Part shown: positions 35,807 through 43,788 of the stretch, in pieces
Layout of the letters: every line of letters begins with the position of its first letter
Numbering within the stretch: position 1 is the stretch's first letter
Assembly (NCBI GenBank): GCA_032127265.1
Contig: JAQAZP010000027.1
Location: forward strand, 1-64,000
Direction: 5' to 3'
DNA from: JAQAZP01 sp032127265
Lineage (GTDB): Bacteria; Acidobacteriota; JAQAZP01
DNA length: 64,000 nt
Notes under the pieces: generated by a model
Seen by the model: the letters and a program-made list of their open reading frames with translations, nothing else
Databases searched by the model: none
What the model was told of the DNA's origin: nothing
Program-made: the position numbers and the translations under genes

Positions 35807-36229
35807 ATGAGCGAGAACGGCAGGAAACCGGGGATGGTGGACGTGGGTGCGGTGGAGAGTTTTCCAATCGGGCGGGGCAAGCGGGTCCTGGTCGAAGGGA
35901 ACCCGGTGGCCCTGTTCCGGCTGGGCGGGAAGTTCCACGCATTGGAAGATTGCTGCAGTCACGCCATGGCCCCGCTGAGCGGTGGGGAAGTGAAGGGAAA
36001 TGCCGTGGCCTGTCCGCGGCACGGGGCGCACTTCGACATCACCACCGGCGAGGTGCTCAGCCTTCAGGCCGTGGCCAACGTGGTGTCGCTCCCGGTGGAA
36101 GTTCGCGAGGGACGCGTGCTGGTCAGCACCCAGGGGTGGCTGGCCGACCCGCTCTGGGTCTCGGGACGCCGTTTGGGTGAGACGGAGGCCGGCACCGATC
36201 ACCTGGTGTTGGAGGAAGTGGAGGGATGA
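35807..36229 (+). CDS. Rieske-type [2Fe-2S] ferredoxin within the suf operon
   Basis: This small protein of 140 residues has a single Rieske domain. The ligand motifs are DCCSHAMAPL (CxH) and ACPRHGAHFDITTGEV (CxxH), 16-20 residues apart. It has no membrane anchor or oxygenase partner. It probably delivers electrons in the cytoplasm, perhaps to Fe-S assembly. Similar ferredoxins are inserted in actinobacterial suf operons. The ATG at 35807 has GGAG at a 6-base spacing. An ATG at 35759 would start inside sufD. It ends in an ATGA overlap with sufS, so it is coupled to the cysteine desulfurase. Confidence 0.9.
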   Translation: MSENGRKPGMVDVGAVESFPIGRGKRVLVEGNPVALFRLGGKFHALEDCCSHAMAPLSGGEVKGNAVACPRHGAHFDITTGEVLSLQAVANVVSLPVEVREGRVLVSTQGWLADPLWVSGRRLGETEAGTDHLVLEEVEG

Positions 36230-37518
36230 ACCAGGCCAGCGCCAGCATGGGCGGGGGAGTGGCCGCCGCCGCGGCGCCCCGGTCGGTGACCGAGGGCCAT
36301 GCCCTGGTGCCGTCGGTGGTGTTCCCGCTGATCCGCCGTGAGCATCAGCGCGGCCGCTGCTATCTCGACAACGCGGCCACGACCCAGAAACCGGAAGAGG
36401 TGATCGAGGCCGAGGCCCGCTTCTATCGTGAGCAGAACGCCAACATCCACCGCGGGATCCACCGGCTGAGCATGGAGGCCACCGACCGTTTCGAAGCGGT
36501 GCGCGCCGCCGCGGCCCGTTTTGTCGGTGCCGGCCGTCCCGAGGAAATCATCTTCTGCCGCGGGGCCACCGAGGCGCTGAACCTGGCGGCTCACTCCTGG
36601 GGCCTGCCCCACCTGCAGCCGGGGGACGAGGTGGTGCTCACCACCCTGGAGCACCACTCCAACCTGGTGCCCTGGCAGCTGGTGGCCGCCCGCACCGGCG
36701 CGAAACTGGTGGAACTGAAGCCGGACCGGGAGGGAACCATCAGCGAGGAGGCGCTGGCCCGGGCCATCGGGCCGCGGACCCGCCTGGTGGGGATGACCCA
36801 CGTCTCGAACCTGCTCGGTTCGGTCAGCGACATCCGGATGGCGGCCGAGGCGGCCCACCGGGTGGGGGCGCTGCTGCTGGTGGACGGGGCCCAGGCGGTG
36901 GGTCACATGCCGGTGGACGTTCTTGAACTGGGATGCGATCTCTATGCCGTGTCGGGGCACAAGATGTTCGGTCCCACCGGCACCGGTTTTCTCTGGGGAC
37001 GCTACGATCTGCTCGAGCGCTTCGAGCCGTTTCTGGGCGGCGGGGATATGATCGAGGAGGTGTGGTTCGAGCAGTCCACCTGGGCCGAGCTGCCGGCCCG
37101 GCTGGAGGCCGGTACGCCGAATATCGGCGGGGTGGTCGGGCTTGGCGCGGCCATCGAGTTCCTGGAGCGGGTGGGCATGACCCGTGTCCGGCGGCACGAC
37201 ATGGAACTGGCCGGGGAGGCCCGGGAGCGGCTGGCCGCCATCCCCGGGGTTACCGTCTATGGCCCAACCATTCCCGCGAGCCGCAGCGGACTGGTTTCGT
37301 TCAACGTGGCGGGGATCCATGCCCACGACGTGGGCTGTGTGCTCGATGCTGAAGGGGTGGCGGTGCGCACCGGCCACATGTGCTCCCAGCCGGCCCTGCG
37401 CCACCTGGGCCTCGAAAGCTGTGTGCGGGCCAGCTTTGCCCTCTACAACAGCCGCGAGGACCTCGACCGGCTGACCGCCGGCCTCGAGAAAACCGTGGTC
37501 TTTTTCAATGCCAGATAA
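36226..37518 (+). CDS. sufS: SufS cysteine desulfurase
   Basis: This PLP-dependent group II desulfurase is about 430 residues long. It has CYLDNAATTQKP near residue 45, EHHSNLVPWQ, DGAQAVGHMP, the PLP lysine in VSGHKMFGPTGTGFLW, and the active-site cysteine in RTGHMCSQPALRHLG. The usual reading there is GHHCAQP, so Met-Ser replaces His-Ala next to the cysteine. It releases sulfur from L-cysteine for transfer to SufU. An N-terminal extension of about 25 residues rich in Ala/Gly precedes the fold. It overlaps the Rieske gene. A palindromic repeat separates it from sufU. Confidence 0.95.
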   Translation: MNQASASMGGGVAAAAAPRSVTEGHALVPSVVFPLIRREHQRGRCYLDNAATTQKPEEVIEAEARFYREQNANIHRGIHRLSMEATDRFEAVRAAAARFVGAGRPEEIIFCRGATEALNLAAHSWGLPHLQPGDEVVLTTLEHHSNLVPWQLVAARTGAKLVELKPDREGTISEEALARAIGPRTRLVGMTHVSNLLGSVSDIRMAAEAAHRVGALLLVDGAQAVGHMPVDVLELGCDLYAVSGHKMFGPTGTGFLWGRYDLLERFEPFLGGGDMIEEVWFEQSTWAELPARLEAGTPNIGGVVGLGAAIEFLERVGMTRVRRHDMELAGEARERLAAIPGVTVYGPTIPASRSGLVSFNVAGIHAHDVGCVLDAEGVAVRTGHMCSQPALRHLGLESCVRASFALYNSREDLDRLTAGLEKTVVFFNAR

Positions 37519-37521
37519 AAC

Positions 37522-37597
37522 GGTGACAGCCACCTGTTTATGCGTTTGTTTCTGCGGTGAAACTGCTGGAAATAAATTGGTGACAGTCACCATTTTT
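37522..37597 (+). repeat. Two GGTGACAG(C/T)CACC repeats between sufS and sufU
   Basis: GGTGACAGCCACCTGTTT (37522-37539) and GGTGACAGTCACCATTTTT (37579-37597) are direct copies of the same short palindromic family found at 21511-21605. They fill the 92-base gap that interrupts the otherwise tightly packed suf operon. Confidence 0.85.
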
Positions 37598-37610
37598 GGG
37601 AGCGGGACGG

Positions 37611-38048
37611 ATGCTGAATGCTGAGGAGCAACTGGAAGGGCTGTATCGCGGCGTGATCATGGACCACTACCGGCGCCCGCGGAACCGCGGCAATCTCGCC
37701 GGCAGCGGCAAGGTGGCCGAGGGCAGGAACCCGCTCTGCGGCGACTCGGTGCGCTTCGAGATGCTGCTGCGGGACGGTGTTGTGGAGAAGATCGTCTTCG
37801 ACGGGCACGGGTGCGCCATCTCCATCTCCTCGGCGTCGATGCTCACCGAACTGCTGGAGGGCAAGACAGTCGAGGAAGCGAAGGCCCTCATCGCCAGTGC
37901 GGCCCACTTCCTCAAGGGCGAGCGGGACGGGGTGGACGAGGAGGAACTGGGCGACGTGGCGGCCCTGGAAGGGGTGGCCAAATTCCCGGTGCGCATCAAG
38001 TGCGCGCTGTTGCCGTTTGTCGCCGTCCGCGGAGCACTGGAGGATTAG
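37611..38048 (+). CDS. sufU: SufU, zinc-dependent sulfurtransferase / U-type assembly protein
   Basis: This U-type protein of 145 residues has the three conserved cysteines and aspartate: NPLCGD (about 45), GHGCAISISSASM (about 68) and RIKCALLPF (about 128). The 18-20 residue insertion before the third cysteine separates SufU from IscU. SufU takes persulfide from SufS through a zinc-bound cysteine and passes it to SufB. The ATG at 37611 follows GGGAGCGGGACGG; a TTG at 37596 lies in the repeat and is not preferred. It is the last gene of the operon and is followed 9 bases later by a REP-like element. Confidence 0.94.
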   Translation: MLNAEEQLEGLYRGVIMDHYRRPRNRGNLAGSGKVAEGRNPLCGDSVRFEMLLRDGVVEKIVFDGHGCAISISSASMLTELLEGKTVEEAKALIASAAHFLKGERDGVDEEELGDVAALEGVAKFPVRIKCALLPFVAVRGALED

Positions 38049-38057
38049 TCGGCATAG

Positions 38058-38145
38058 GTCACTGCAAGCGCAGCGAAGCAGTCTCCTGCGAGTCAGCGCC
38101 GGCGATCAGGAGATTGCTTCGTCGTCTACGGCTCCTCACCATGAC
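38058..38145. repeat. REP-like palindromic element, copy 2 (degenerate)
   Basis: GTCACTGCAAGCG...GCGAAGCAGTCTCCTG on the left and CAGGAGATTGCTTCG...CATGAC on the right form an imperfect inverted repeat matching the element at 9925-10016. It sits between the convergent sufU and bd-like genes and may act as a bidirectional transcript end. Confidence 0.75.
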
Positions 38146-38146
38146 A

Positions 38147-39256
38147 CTAATTCGTCTCTTTCCCCGCAGCCAGCTTGCGCACCATCCAGATGATCGTCAC
38201 CGCCGCGCCGGCCAGCAGCAGGAGAAAGACGGTCAGCTGACCCCAGCGGGGTTCGACCCATGCCGGGATCTCGTAGCCGGCCGCGGCCAGCGCCCCCCGG
38301 CGAATCTGGTCCCGGGCCAGGATCATCGCCACCAGGGTCAAAGCCAGCAGGCCGCTTCCCACCATCAGCCGTTTCATCGGCGCCTTGTCGTTGCGGGTGC
38401 CCTCCACCACCACCAGCGACCCGATACCCAGCACGATGCCCAGCATGAGAACCCCGCTGGCCACCGGGCTGCCGCCCATGAAGCGGAGCATGAGCTCCCG
38501 CGGCAAGGCCACCAGCCACCAGCAGCCGCTGCCGATGTTGATTACCGTGGCGGCCATGAACCAATGGCTGCCCAGCTTGATCGCGTAGCGCCCTGATTCC
38601 GGGCTGGTCTCCAGCCGCCGCGCGCCATGGACGGCGATCACCAGCCCGGCCACGGCCACGGCTCCCAGCACCATGTGCAGCCAGCGGGGGAACAGGGTCG
38701 GGTCGGCCAGGTTTAGCTCGCCCCCGCCGGCGGATGCGCCGTGCAGCTCGGCGAACCGCTCGGGCGAGAGCATCAGGCTCATGTTGTTGGTGTAGATGAA
38801 GGCGATGGCCATGAAGAGCAGGGCGACCAGCCCGGTGACCCACGGCCGTGCCCGGCCCAGCCGCTGGCCTTTGAACGCGGCCAGGTAGGTGCCGTAATAG
38901 GCCAGGATCAGGATCGGAATCACGCTGAGCCAGTACCAGGCCATCAGCACCGAAGAACTGAAAAAGAGCCGGCCGAAGAGCACCTGGGTCAGCAGCAGGG
39001 GAGCCACCCCGAAGCTCACCGCGGCGGCCACCATCGGCGGCATGGCCTTGGCGAGAAAGGAGCGCAGTTCCTCACGCGGGACGTCTTTCTTGCGGCCCAG
39101 CAGGGCGGAGATGATCGACCCGCCCAGAATGAAATTCATCGGCAGCAGGTGGAGGAAAAAGGTCAGCAGCAGAAGAAACCAGACCAGCGCCGGCGGAGCG
39201 GAGAGGGGCAGCGGGTCGGGATGGGGAATGATCACGCTCAGCAGGCTGTCCATCAC
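38147..39256 (-). CDS. Cytochrome bd-like membrane protein (second CydA-like subunit)
   Basis: This 369-residue protein has about nine hydrophobic helices. The N-terminal helix FLLLLTFFLHLLPMNFILGG resembles the first helix of CydA-type subunits, with a His in the position of a heme-ligand helix. It matches the first helix of the neighbouring subunit. The family's QOX-loop motifs and the usual CydB architecture are not obvious. It overlaps the upstream larger subunit by four bases, so the two are translationally coupled and probably form one complex. The pair resembles the c-heme-containing branch of the cytochrome bd superfamily described from genomes, with two CydA-related chains. Function is inferred. 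Confidence 0.7.
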   Translation of the reverse strand: MMDSLLSVIIPHPDPLPLSAPPALVWFLLLLTFFLHLLPMNFILGGSIISALLGRKKDVPREELRSFLAKAMPPMVAAAVSFGVAPLLLTQVLFGRLFFSSSVLMAWYWLSVIPILILAYYGTYLAAFKGQRLGRARPWVTGLVALLFMAIAFIYTNNMSLMLSPERFAELHGASAGGGELNLADPTLFPRWLHMVLGAVAVAGLVIAVHGARRLETSPESGRYAIKLGSHWFMAATVINIGSGCWWLVALPRELMLRFMGGSPVASGVLMLGIVLGIGSLVVVEGTRNDKAPMKRLMVGSGLLALTLVAMILARDQIRRGALAAAGYEIPAWVEPRWGQLTVFLLLLAGAAVTIIWMVRKLAAGKETN

Positions 39257-41028
39257 TCCGCCTCCTTTCCGGTGAAAGCGGCCAGGTGGCCGGCCAGGGC
39301 CCTCCGCTCTTCGTCGGTCCCCTCGAAGGGGAACATCTCGTCACTCAGTTCCTCGAGCATGCCGATGGCCTCGTAGAGCTGATCCTCGGAGTAGCCCTCG
39401 ATGAGGCTCTCGATTTCCAGGTCGCTGTCCGGTTCGTGGCAGATCGCGCAATTCTCCTCGAAGATCATCACGCCGTCCGGCCCGCTCGCTGCCGGTGCCG
39501 TTTCCACTCCGGCCAGCGGGTCGCCGCCCAGCCGGGCGAGCCAGACGGACAGCGCCCGCTTCTCGGCGGCGGTGCCGCTGAATGGCGGCATGCGGAAGCC
39601 GCGGCGTGTCTTGAGCCGCAGTTCGGGGTCATCCCATCCAGTCGGCTCTCCCGAGGCATCCACCGGCAGGGCCAGGGTGTCCAGCACGTTTTCCAGGCCC
39701 GCGGCCGATTTCCCCTCCACCAGCGGCCGCAGGGCCAGGTAACCGTCCACGGTGTGACAGGCGGTGCAGAGCTGGCGAAAGAGAAGCTCGCCGGCCCTGG
39801 CTTCCAGATCGGCCCGCTCTTCCGGGGTGCGTGACGAGTCAGGTCCGGCCAGGGGGTCAAATCCCTGCGGCGCCCGATTCCAGAGCGAGGCGCTCAGCAC
39901 ACCGGTCTTGTTCAGTTCGGGGAGGGAGAACCGGTCGGCGGCGTATTGCTCCATGCCGGCCGGCGCCCCCGGTGCTCCCTGGGCGGCGGGCAGCCGCACG
40001 CTGTTGACGAACATATACTGACCGATGACATAGGGTTTGCGCAGGTCCTCGCGGACCCACTCGCCGCCGGCAAAAGCCAGCTGGCCGAGGATCAACAGGC
40101 CCACCGCACTGGACAGGCCGTAGCCGGCCGGGCGGATGAGTGCGATGAAGAGCAGCAGCAGTGCCGCTCCGGCCGAGGCCGCCAGACAGACCGTGGCCCC
40201 GTTCTGCAGGATCGGGTATCCGGAGCCGCTGCTGCCGGAAAAGATGGAAGCGATGACCGCCCCCACGCTCTCACCGCCGGCGCCGAAGATCCGGCCGGCC
40301 AGAATGCCGGCCCCGATGGCGCTCTGCAGATACCAGACAAGGGAAAGTGGAATAGCCACCACCATCGGCAATACCCACTTGAGGCCGGCCCAGCGGGCCA
40401 TTCGCTTCTTGAATGCCAGGTCCCGGGAGCGGGCGTTGGTCAGCAGGGCATAGATCCCGGCCAGGCCGATGGCAACAGCTGTCCGGGCCACCAGCGAGGG
40501 CCAGTAGGTGGGATTGAGCAGGCCGTCGAGGAAACCGCGGCTGGTGACCCACTGGCCCGGTGTCAGCTGGAAGGAGATGATGCCATTGATGATCACCATG
40601 CTGACCCAGGCGGCGATGAAGTAGATCCAGCCCACCGCCTCGTGAGTTCCGGCTTCCAGGCGGTCCCAGCCGTAGTAGTAGACCATGGCCGCCGCCACTT
40701 CCACGAGGAAGAAGGTCCACTCCATGCCCCAGGCCCAGACAAAGGTGTTGATCAGGGCCGAGGTGCCCGAGGGGTGGACCAGGCCGATGGCGAACCAGAT
40801 GGCCACACCGGTGATGGCCCCGAGCACCAGGGTGACCAGCATGAAGAAGCGGGTGTGACGCCGGGTGTAGTCGAGAAGTTCCGCGTCGCCGGACTTCCGC
40901 GCCTTGCGCTCGGCGAGCACCAGGAACAGGCCGCCGCCCACGGCGAAGTGGGAGATGAAGACGTGGAATACGGATATGAAGGCGATGATCAGCCCGGACG
41001 CGGGCTGATCCCAGATCGGGTAGTTCAT
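39253..41028 (-). CDS. Cytochrome bd-type oxidase-like subunit I with C-terminal diheme c domain
   Basis: This 591-residue protein has about nine N-terminal membrane helices. Its CydA-like features are FHVFISHFAVGGGLFLV, LGAITGVAIWFAIG and GMEWTFFLVEVAAAMVYYYGW, with the membrane Glu residues expected near the active-site hemes. The last 190 residues are periplasmic with two c-type heme sites, LCTACHTVDG (about 422) and NCAICHEPDSD (about 525). MPPF and MFPF methionines downstream are candidate axial ligands. It could accept electrons from a soluble cytochrome or relay them from quinol to oxygen (or NO). GGAGGT lies 7 bases before the ATG. Members of the cytochrome bd superfamily with fused c hemes are known but little studied. 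Confidence 0.78.
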   Translation of the reverse strand: MNYPIWDQPASGLIIAFISVFHVFISHFAVGGGLFLVLAERKARKSGDAELLDYTRRHTRFFMLVTLVLGAITGVAIWFAIGLVHPSGTSALINTFVWAWGMEWTFFLVEVAAAMVYYYGWDRLEAGTHEAVGWIYFIAAWVSMVIINGIISFQLTPGQWVTSRGFLDGLLNPTYWPSLVARTAVAIGLAGIYALLTNARSRDLAFKKRMARWAGLKWVLPMVVAIPLSLVWYLQSAIGAGILAGRIFGAGGESVGAVIASIFSGSSGSGYPILQNGATVCLAASAGAALLLLFIALIRPAGYGLSSAVGLLILGQLAFAGGEWVREDLRKPYVIGQYMFVNSVRLPAAQGAPGAPAGMEQYAADRFSLPELNKTGVLSASLWNRAPQGFDPLAGPDSSRTPEERADLEARAGELLFRQLCTACHTVDGYLALRPLVEGKSAAGLENVLDTLALPVDASGEPTGWDDPELRLKTRRGFRMPPFSGTAAEKRALSVWLARLGGDPLAGVETAPAASGPDGVMIFEENCAICHEPDSDLEIESLIEGYSEDQLYEAIGMLEELSDEMFPFEGTDEERRALAGHLAAFTGKEAE

Positions 41029-41160
41029 GCCGAGACCTCCCTGGTCAGACCTCCGCTGGGGCCCGAATGCTTTGCTGGCAGAGGTTTTTGAATCTGCTTT
41101 CAGGAACTCAATTTCCTGAATATATCCTCATATTGTCAGGTTCGTCCAGACAAACATCTG

Positions 41161-41189
41161 TTGACGGTCTGCGGGGCCGGGTCTATGAT
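41161..41189 (+). promoter_or_regulatory. Sigma-70 promoter of the nickel operon
   Basis: TTGACG (41161-41166) and TATGAT (41184-41189) are separated by exactly 17 bases, about 50 bases before the first gene. This is one of the clearest promoters in the window. Confidence 0.8.
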
Positions 41190-41193
41190 GACA

Positions 41194-41220
41194 GTGTTAC
41201 GTTTTAATTATTTGTAATAA
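41194..41220 (+). promoter_or_regulatory. Candidate NikR operator, GTGTTAC-N13-GTAATAA
   Basis: The left half-site matches the deltaproteobacterial NikR consensus GTGTTAC-N13/14-GTAACAC in all seven positions and the right half in five. It lies just past the -10, covering the expected transcription start. NikR with nickel would block the promoter. nikR itself is the last gene of the operon. Confidence 0.75.
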
Positions 41221-41238
41221 TTTTGTGGAGATGAATCG

Positions 41239-41793
41239 ATGAGGAAACGCCTGCCGACAGCGATCCCTGTTCTGGCCCTGACTCTTGTCCTGTTCATGTT
41301 CTCGCTGCCGGTTCCGGCACACCACGTTCATCATGAAGTGACCCGGGGGGAAGCGGTCGTGGTGAGCCTGGCTTACGGGAACGGGTCACCACTGGCTTTT
41401 GACCGCTACGATATCTTTGCCGGGGACGGCGAGACGCCGTATCAGTCAGGGAAGACCGACGGCGAGGGCCGGATCGTCTTTCTGCCTGACCATGGCGGCG
41501 TCTGGCGGGTCAAGGTCTTCTCCGCGGACGGCCACGGAGCCGACTTCACTTTTGAGGCGGGCCCGGCGGCAGCGAAGGTCATCGAGCCGGATGGCGTGGA
41601 ACCTCCTGACGAGGCGGCCGGTCCGGACACGCCGGCCGGTCCTGACAAGACGGCCGTGAGCACATTGACTTCGGAAGTGGCGGTCGCGGAGAAGAAGAAC
41701 TTCATCGAGCGCTACGCCCTCCCCGTTGCCGGTGTGGGCATCATTTTCGGGCTCTTCGGTCTGTTTTCGATGTTCGCCCGCCGCCGGCGCTGA
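41239..41793 (+). CDS. NikK/NikL-like nickel-transporter accessory protein
   Basis: This 184-residue protein has a signal peptide (ALTLVLFMFSLPVPA), and its mature N-terminus begins HHVHHEV, a likely metal-binding run. An extracytoplasmic Ig-like domain of about 75 residues (FDRYDIFAGDGE, GRIVFLPDHGGVWRVKV), a Pro/Asp-rich linker and a C-terminal membrane helix (LPVAGVGIIFGLFGLFSMF) follow. Proteins of this layout accompany NikM/CbiM in ECF-type nickel or cobalt uptake systems and are needed for transport. It is the first gene after the NikR-type operator. The RBS GTGGAG is 7-9 bases upstream. Confidence 0.8.
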   Translation: MRKRLPTAIPVLALTLVLFMFSLPVPAHHVHHEVTRGEAVVVSLAYGNGSPLAFDRYDIFAGDGETPYQSGKTDGEGRIVFLPDHGGVWRVKVFSADGHGADFTFEAGPAAAKVIEPDGVEPPDEAAGPDTPAGPDKTAVSTLTSEVAVAEKKNFIERYALPVAGVGIIFGLFGLFSMFARRRR

Positions 41794-41819
41794 CCATATC
41801 CTTACGGGAGCTGTTCCAC

Positions 41820-42467
41820 GTGCACATCCCCGACGGCTTCATCTCACCGAAGATGTATCTCCCGCTCTACGCGGTGTCGGCCGGGCTCTGGGCCTGGGGC
41901 CTCAGGCGGATGCGCCGCACCCTCGACGAGAAGACCATCCCCTGGCTGGCCGTGCTGGCCGCGCTCAGCTTCATCCTGATGATGGTGACTGTCCCCCTGC
42001 CCGGCGGCAGTTCGGTGCACGCCACCGGTATCTGCCTGCTGGCGGTGATCTTCGGTGTCTGGGCCGCCTTTCTCGCCGTCTCCCTGGTGCTGCTGATCCA
42101 GGCGCTGCTCTTCGGCACCGGCGGGATCACCTCCCTGCCGCTCAACGCCCTGGCCATGGGTCTGGTCGGGGGGGCCACCGCCTGGTCCACCTTCCGCCTG
42201 CTGCGGCGGTGGAACGAGACCGCGGCCCTGGCCCTGGCGGCCTGGCTCTCGGTGCTGGTGCCGGCGGTACTGGTGGCCCTGGCCCTCGGCCTTCAGCCGC
42301 TGATCGCCAGCGCGCCCGACGGCACGCCGCTCTTCTTCCCCTACGGGCCGCGGGTGACTCTGCCGGCGTTGCTCATCCCCCACGCGATCCTCGGGGTGGG
42401 TGAGGCCCTGCTCACCGTGCTGGTCTACCGCATGGTGGACCGTCTCAAGCAAGGGGTGCGGCCATGA
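41820..42467 (+). CDS. nikM: NikM, substrate-binding membrane subunit of ECF nickel transporter
   Basis: This 215-residue protein starts at GTG and begins MHIPDGFI. In CbiM/NikM proteins the amino-terminal nitrogen, His2 and a further His coordinate the metal. About seven hydrophobic segments follow, with GGSSVHATGI carrying another conserved His and IPHAILGVGEALLT near the C-terminus. It binds Ni(II) (or Co(II)) outside and passes it through the membrane with NikQ and the ATPase NikO. Nickel is favoured over cobalt because NikR and its operator are in the same operon. It overlaps nikQ by four bases. Confidence 0.92.
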   Translation: MHIPDGFISPKMYLPLYAVSAGLWAWGLRRMRRTLDEKTIPWLAVLAALSFILMMVTVPLPGGSSVHATGICLLAVIFGVWAAFLAVSLVLLIQALLFGTGGITSLPLNALAMGLVGGATAWSTFRLLRRWNETAALALAAWLSVLVPAVLVALALGLQPLIASAPDGTPLFFPYGPRVTLPALLIPHAILGVGEALLTVLVYRMVDRLKQGVRP

Positions 42468-43015
42468 AAGACCGCGTGATGCTGCTGGCCTACTTCGCCG
42501 CGGTGCTGCTGGCCACCTCGATCCACGACCTGCGCTTCCTCGGTGCGGGCCTGGCCACGGTGGCGCTGCTCGCCGGCCGCCGGCTGCCGCGGTTGCTCAA
42601 GCGGACCGCGATGGCCATCCTGCTCTTCAATAGCGTGGTCACCATCTCCTACACAGCCCTCTCCCTCTGGCAGGGCAACTTCTCCGGCCACTACGTGCTG
42701 CTGATCAATCTGCGGGTTTTCCTGCTCACCGCGCTGACCTTCCTGCTTGCCGAGCGGTTCAACCCCTTCCGCGCCTTTGCCGTGTCCCGTTCGCTGCTCT
42801 ACCTCACCACGCTCTGCTACAGCCAGGTGCTGACCATGCGCCGGCTCTTCGGCGAGTTCCGCCACGCCTTCCGCAGCCGCAGCATCGTCCGTCCCGGCCT
42901 GCGGGACCTCTATCGCCACGGCGCGGCCACCGCGGCCTTTTTCCTGCACAAGTCAGTGAGCGACGCCGGCGAAATTGCCCAGGCCATGACCTCGAGGGGG
43001 TTTTTCAATGATTGA
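42464..43015 (+). CDS. nikQ: NikQ/CbiQ-like energy-coupling T component
   Basis: This 183-residue membrane protein has about four or five helices. It ends with the ECF T-component coupling region containing LTMRRLFGEFRHAFRSR and AQAMTSRGF, the 'A-R-G' type motif contacting the ATPase. It is somewhat shorter than typical CbiQ (about 220-260 residues), mainly at the N-terminus. It transmits ATP-driven movement to NikM. Start overlaps nikM (ATGA) and the end overlaps nikO by eight bases. Confidence 0.86.
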   Translation: MKDRVMLLAYFAAVLLATSIHDLRFLGAGLATVALLAGRRLPRLLKRTAMAILLFNSVVTISYTALSLWQGNFSGHYVLLINLRVFLLTALTFLLAERFNPFRAFAVSRSLLYLTTLCYSQVLTMRRLFGEFRHAFRSRSIVRPGLRDLYRHGAATAAFFLHKSVSDAGEIAQAMTSRGFFND

Positions 43016-43781
43016 GCTTGACCGGCTGGGGCACGATTTTGGCAAAAGCACCGTGCTGGAGGATGTCTCCTTCACCATCTCGCCCGGCGAGAAAGTGGTG
43101 CTGCTGGGGGTCAACGGCAGCGGCAAGTCGACCCTGCTCAAGATCCTCAACGGGCTGATCTTCCCCACCCGCGGCCGCTGGCGCTACAAGGGCCGGGAGA
43201 TCACGGCACGAGCGATGAAGGGCAAGGACTTCAGCCGCTCCTTCCGCCGCGAGTCGGTGCTGCTCTTCCAGAGCCCGGAGGCGATGATCTTCAATCCCAC
43301 CGTCTTTGACGAGATCGCCTTCGGCCCGCGGCAGCTGGGCCTGGAAGACCTGGACGACCGGGTGCGGCACTGGGCCGTCCAGGTGGGCGTGGAGAAGTTC
43401 CTCCAGCGGCCGCCGTTCGAGCTGAGCGGCGGCGAGAAGCAGAAGGTCTGCCTGGCCGCGCTGCTGGTGCTGGAACCCGAACTGCTGCTGCTCGACGAAC
43501 CCACGGCCAACCTCGATCCGCGGAGCACCGGCTGGCTGGTGGACTTCCTCCAGGAACTGCCGGTGACCACCCTGGTCACGACCCACAACCTGAGCCTCGG
43601 CGCCGAGCTGGGGGAGCGCACCCTGGTCCTCTCCGAGGGCCACCGGCTGATCTACGACGGCCGGCTCGCCGACCTGCTGGGCGACCGGGAGAAACTGATC
43701 GAAGCCAACCTGGTGCACAGCCACCGTCACCGGCACGAGGGAGTGGAGCACCGCCACTACCACGTGCACCAGTGGAAGTGA
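43008..43781 (+). CDS. nikO: NikO/CbiO-like ABC ATPase with His-rich tail
   Basis: This 257-residue ATPase of the ECF transporter has Walker A GVNGSGKSTLLKIL, the Q-loop FQSPEAMIF, signature ELSGGEKQKV and Walker B LLLLDEPTANLDPRS. The H-loop follows in TTHNLSLG. The last 25 residues are unusually histidine-rich (HSHRHRHEGVEHRHYHVH), a likely nickel-binding tail that may buffer or sense metal. It powers NikMQ. It is followed 7 bases later by a phosphoesterase gene. Confidence 0.93.
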   Translation: MIELDRLGHDFGKSTVLEDVSFTISPGEKVVLLGVNGSGKSTLLKILNGLIFPTRGRWRYKGREITARAMKGKDFSRSFRRESVLLFQSPEAMIFNPTVFDEIAFGPRQLGLEDLDDRVRHWAVQVGVEKFLQRPPFELSGGEKQKVCLAALLVLEPELLLLDEPTANLDPRSTGWLVDFLQELPVTTLVTTHNLSLGAELGERTLVLSEGHRLIYDGRLADLLGDREKLIEANLVHSHRHRHEGVEHRHYHVHQWK

Positions 43782-43788
43782 GGCCGCG

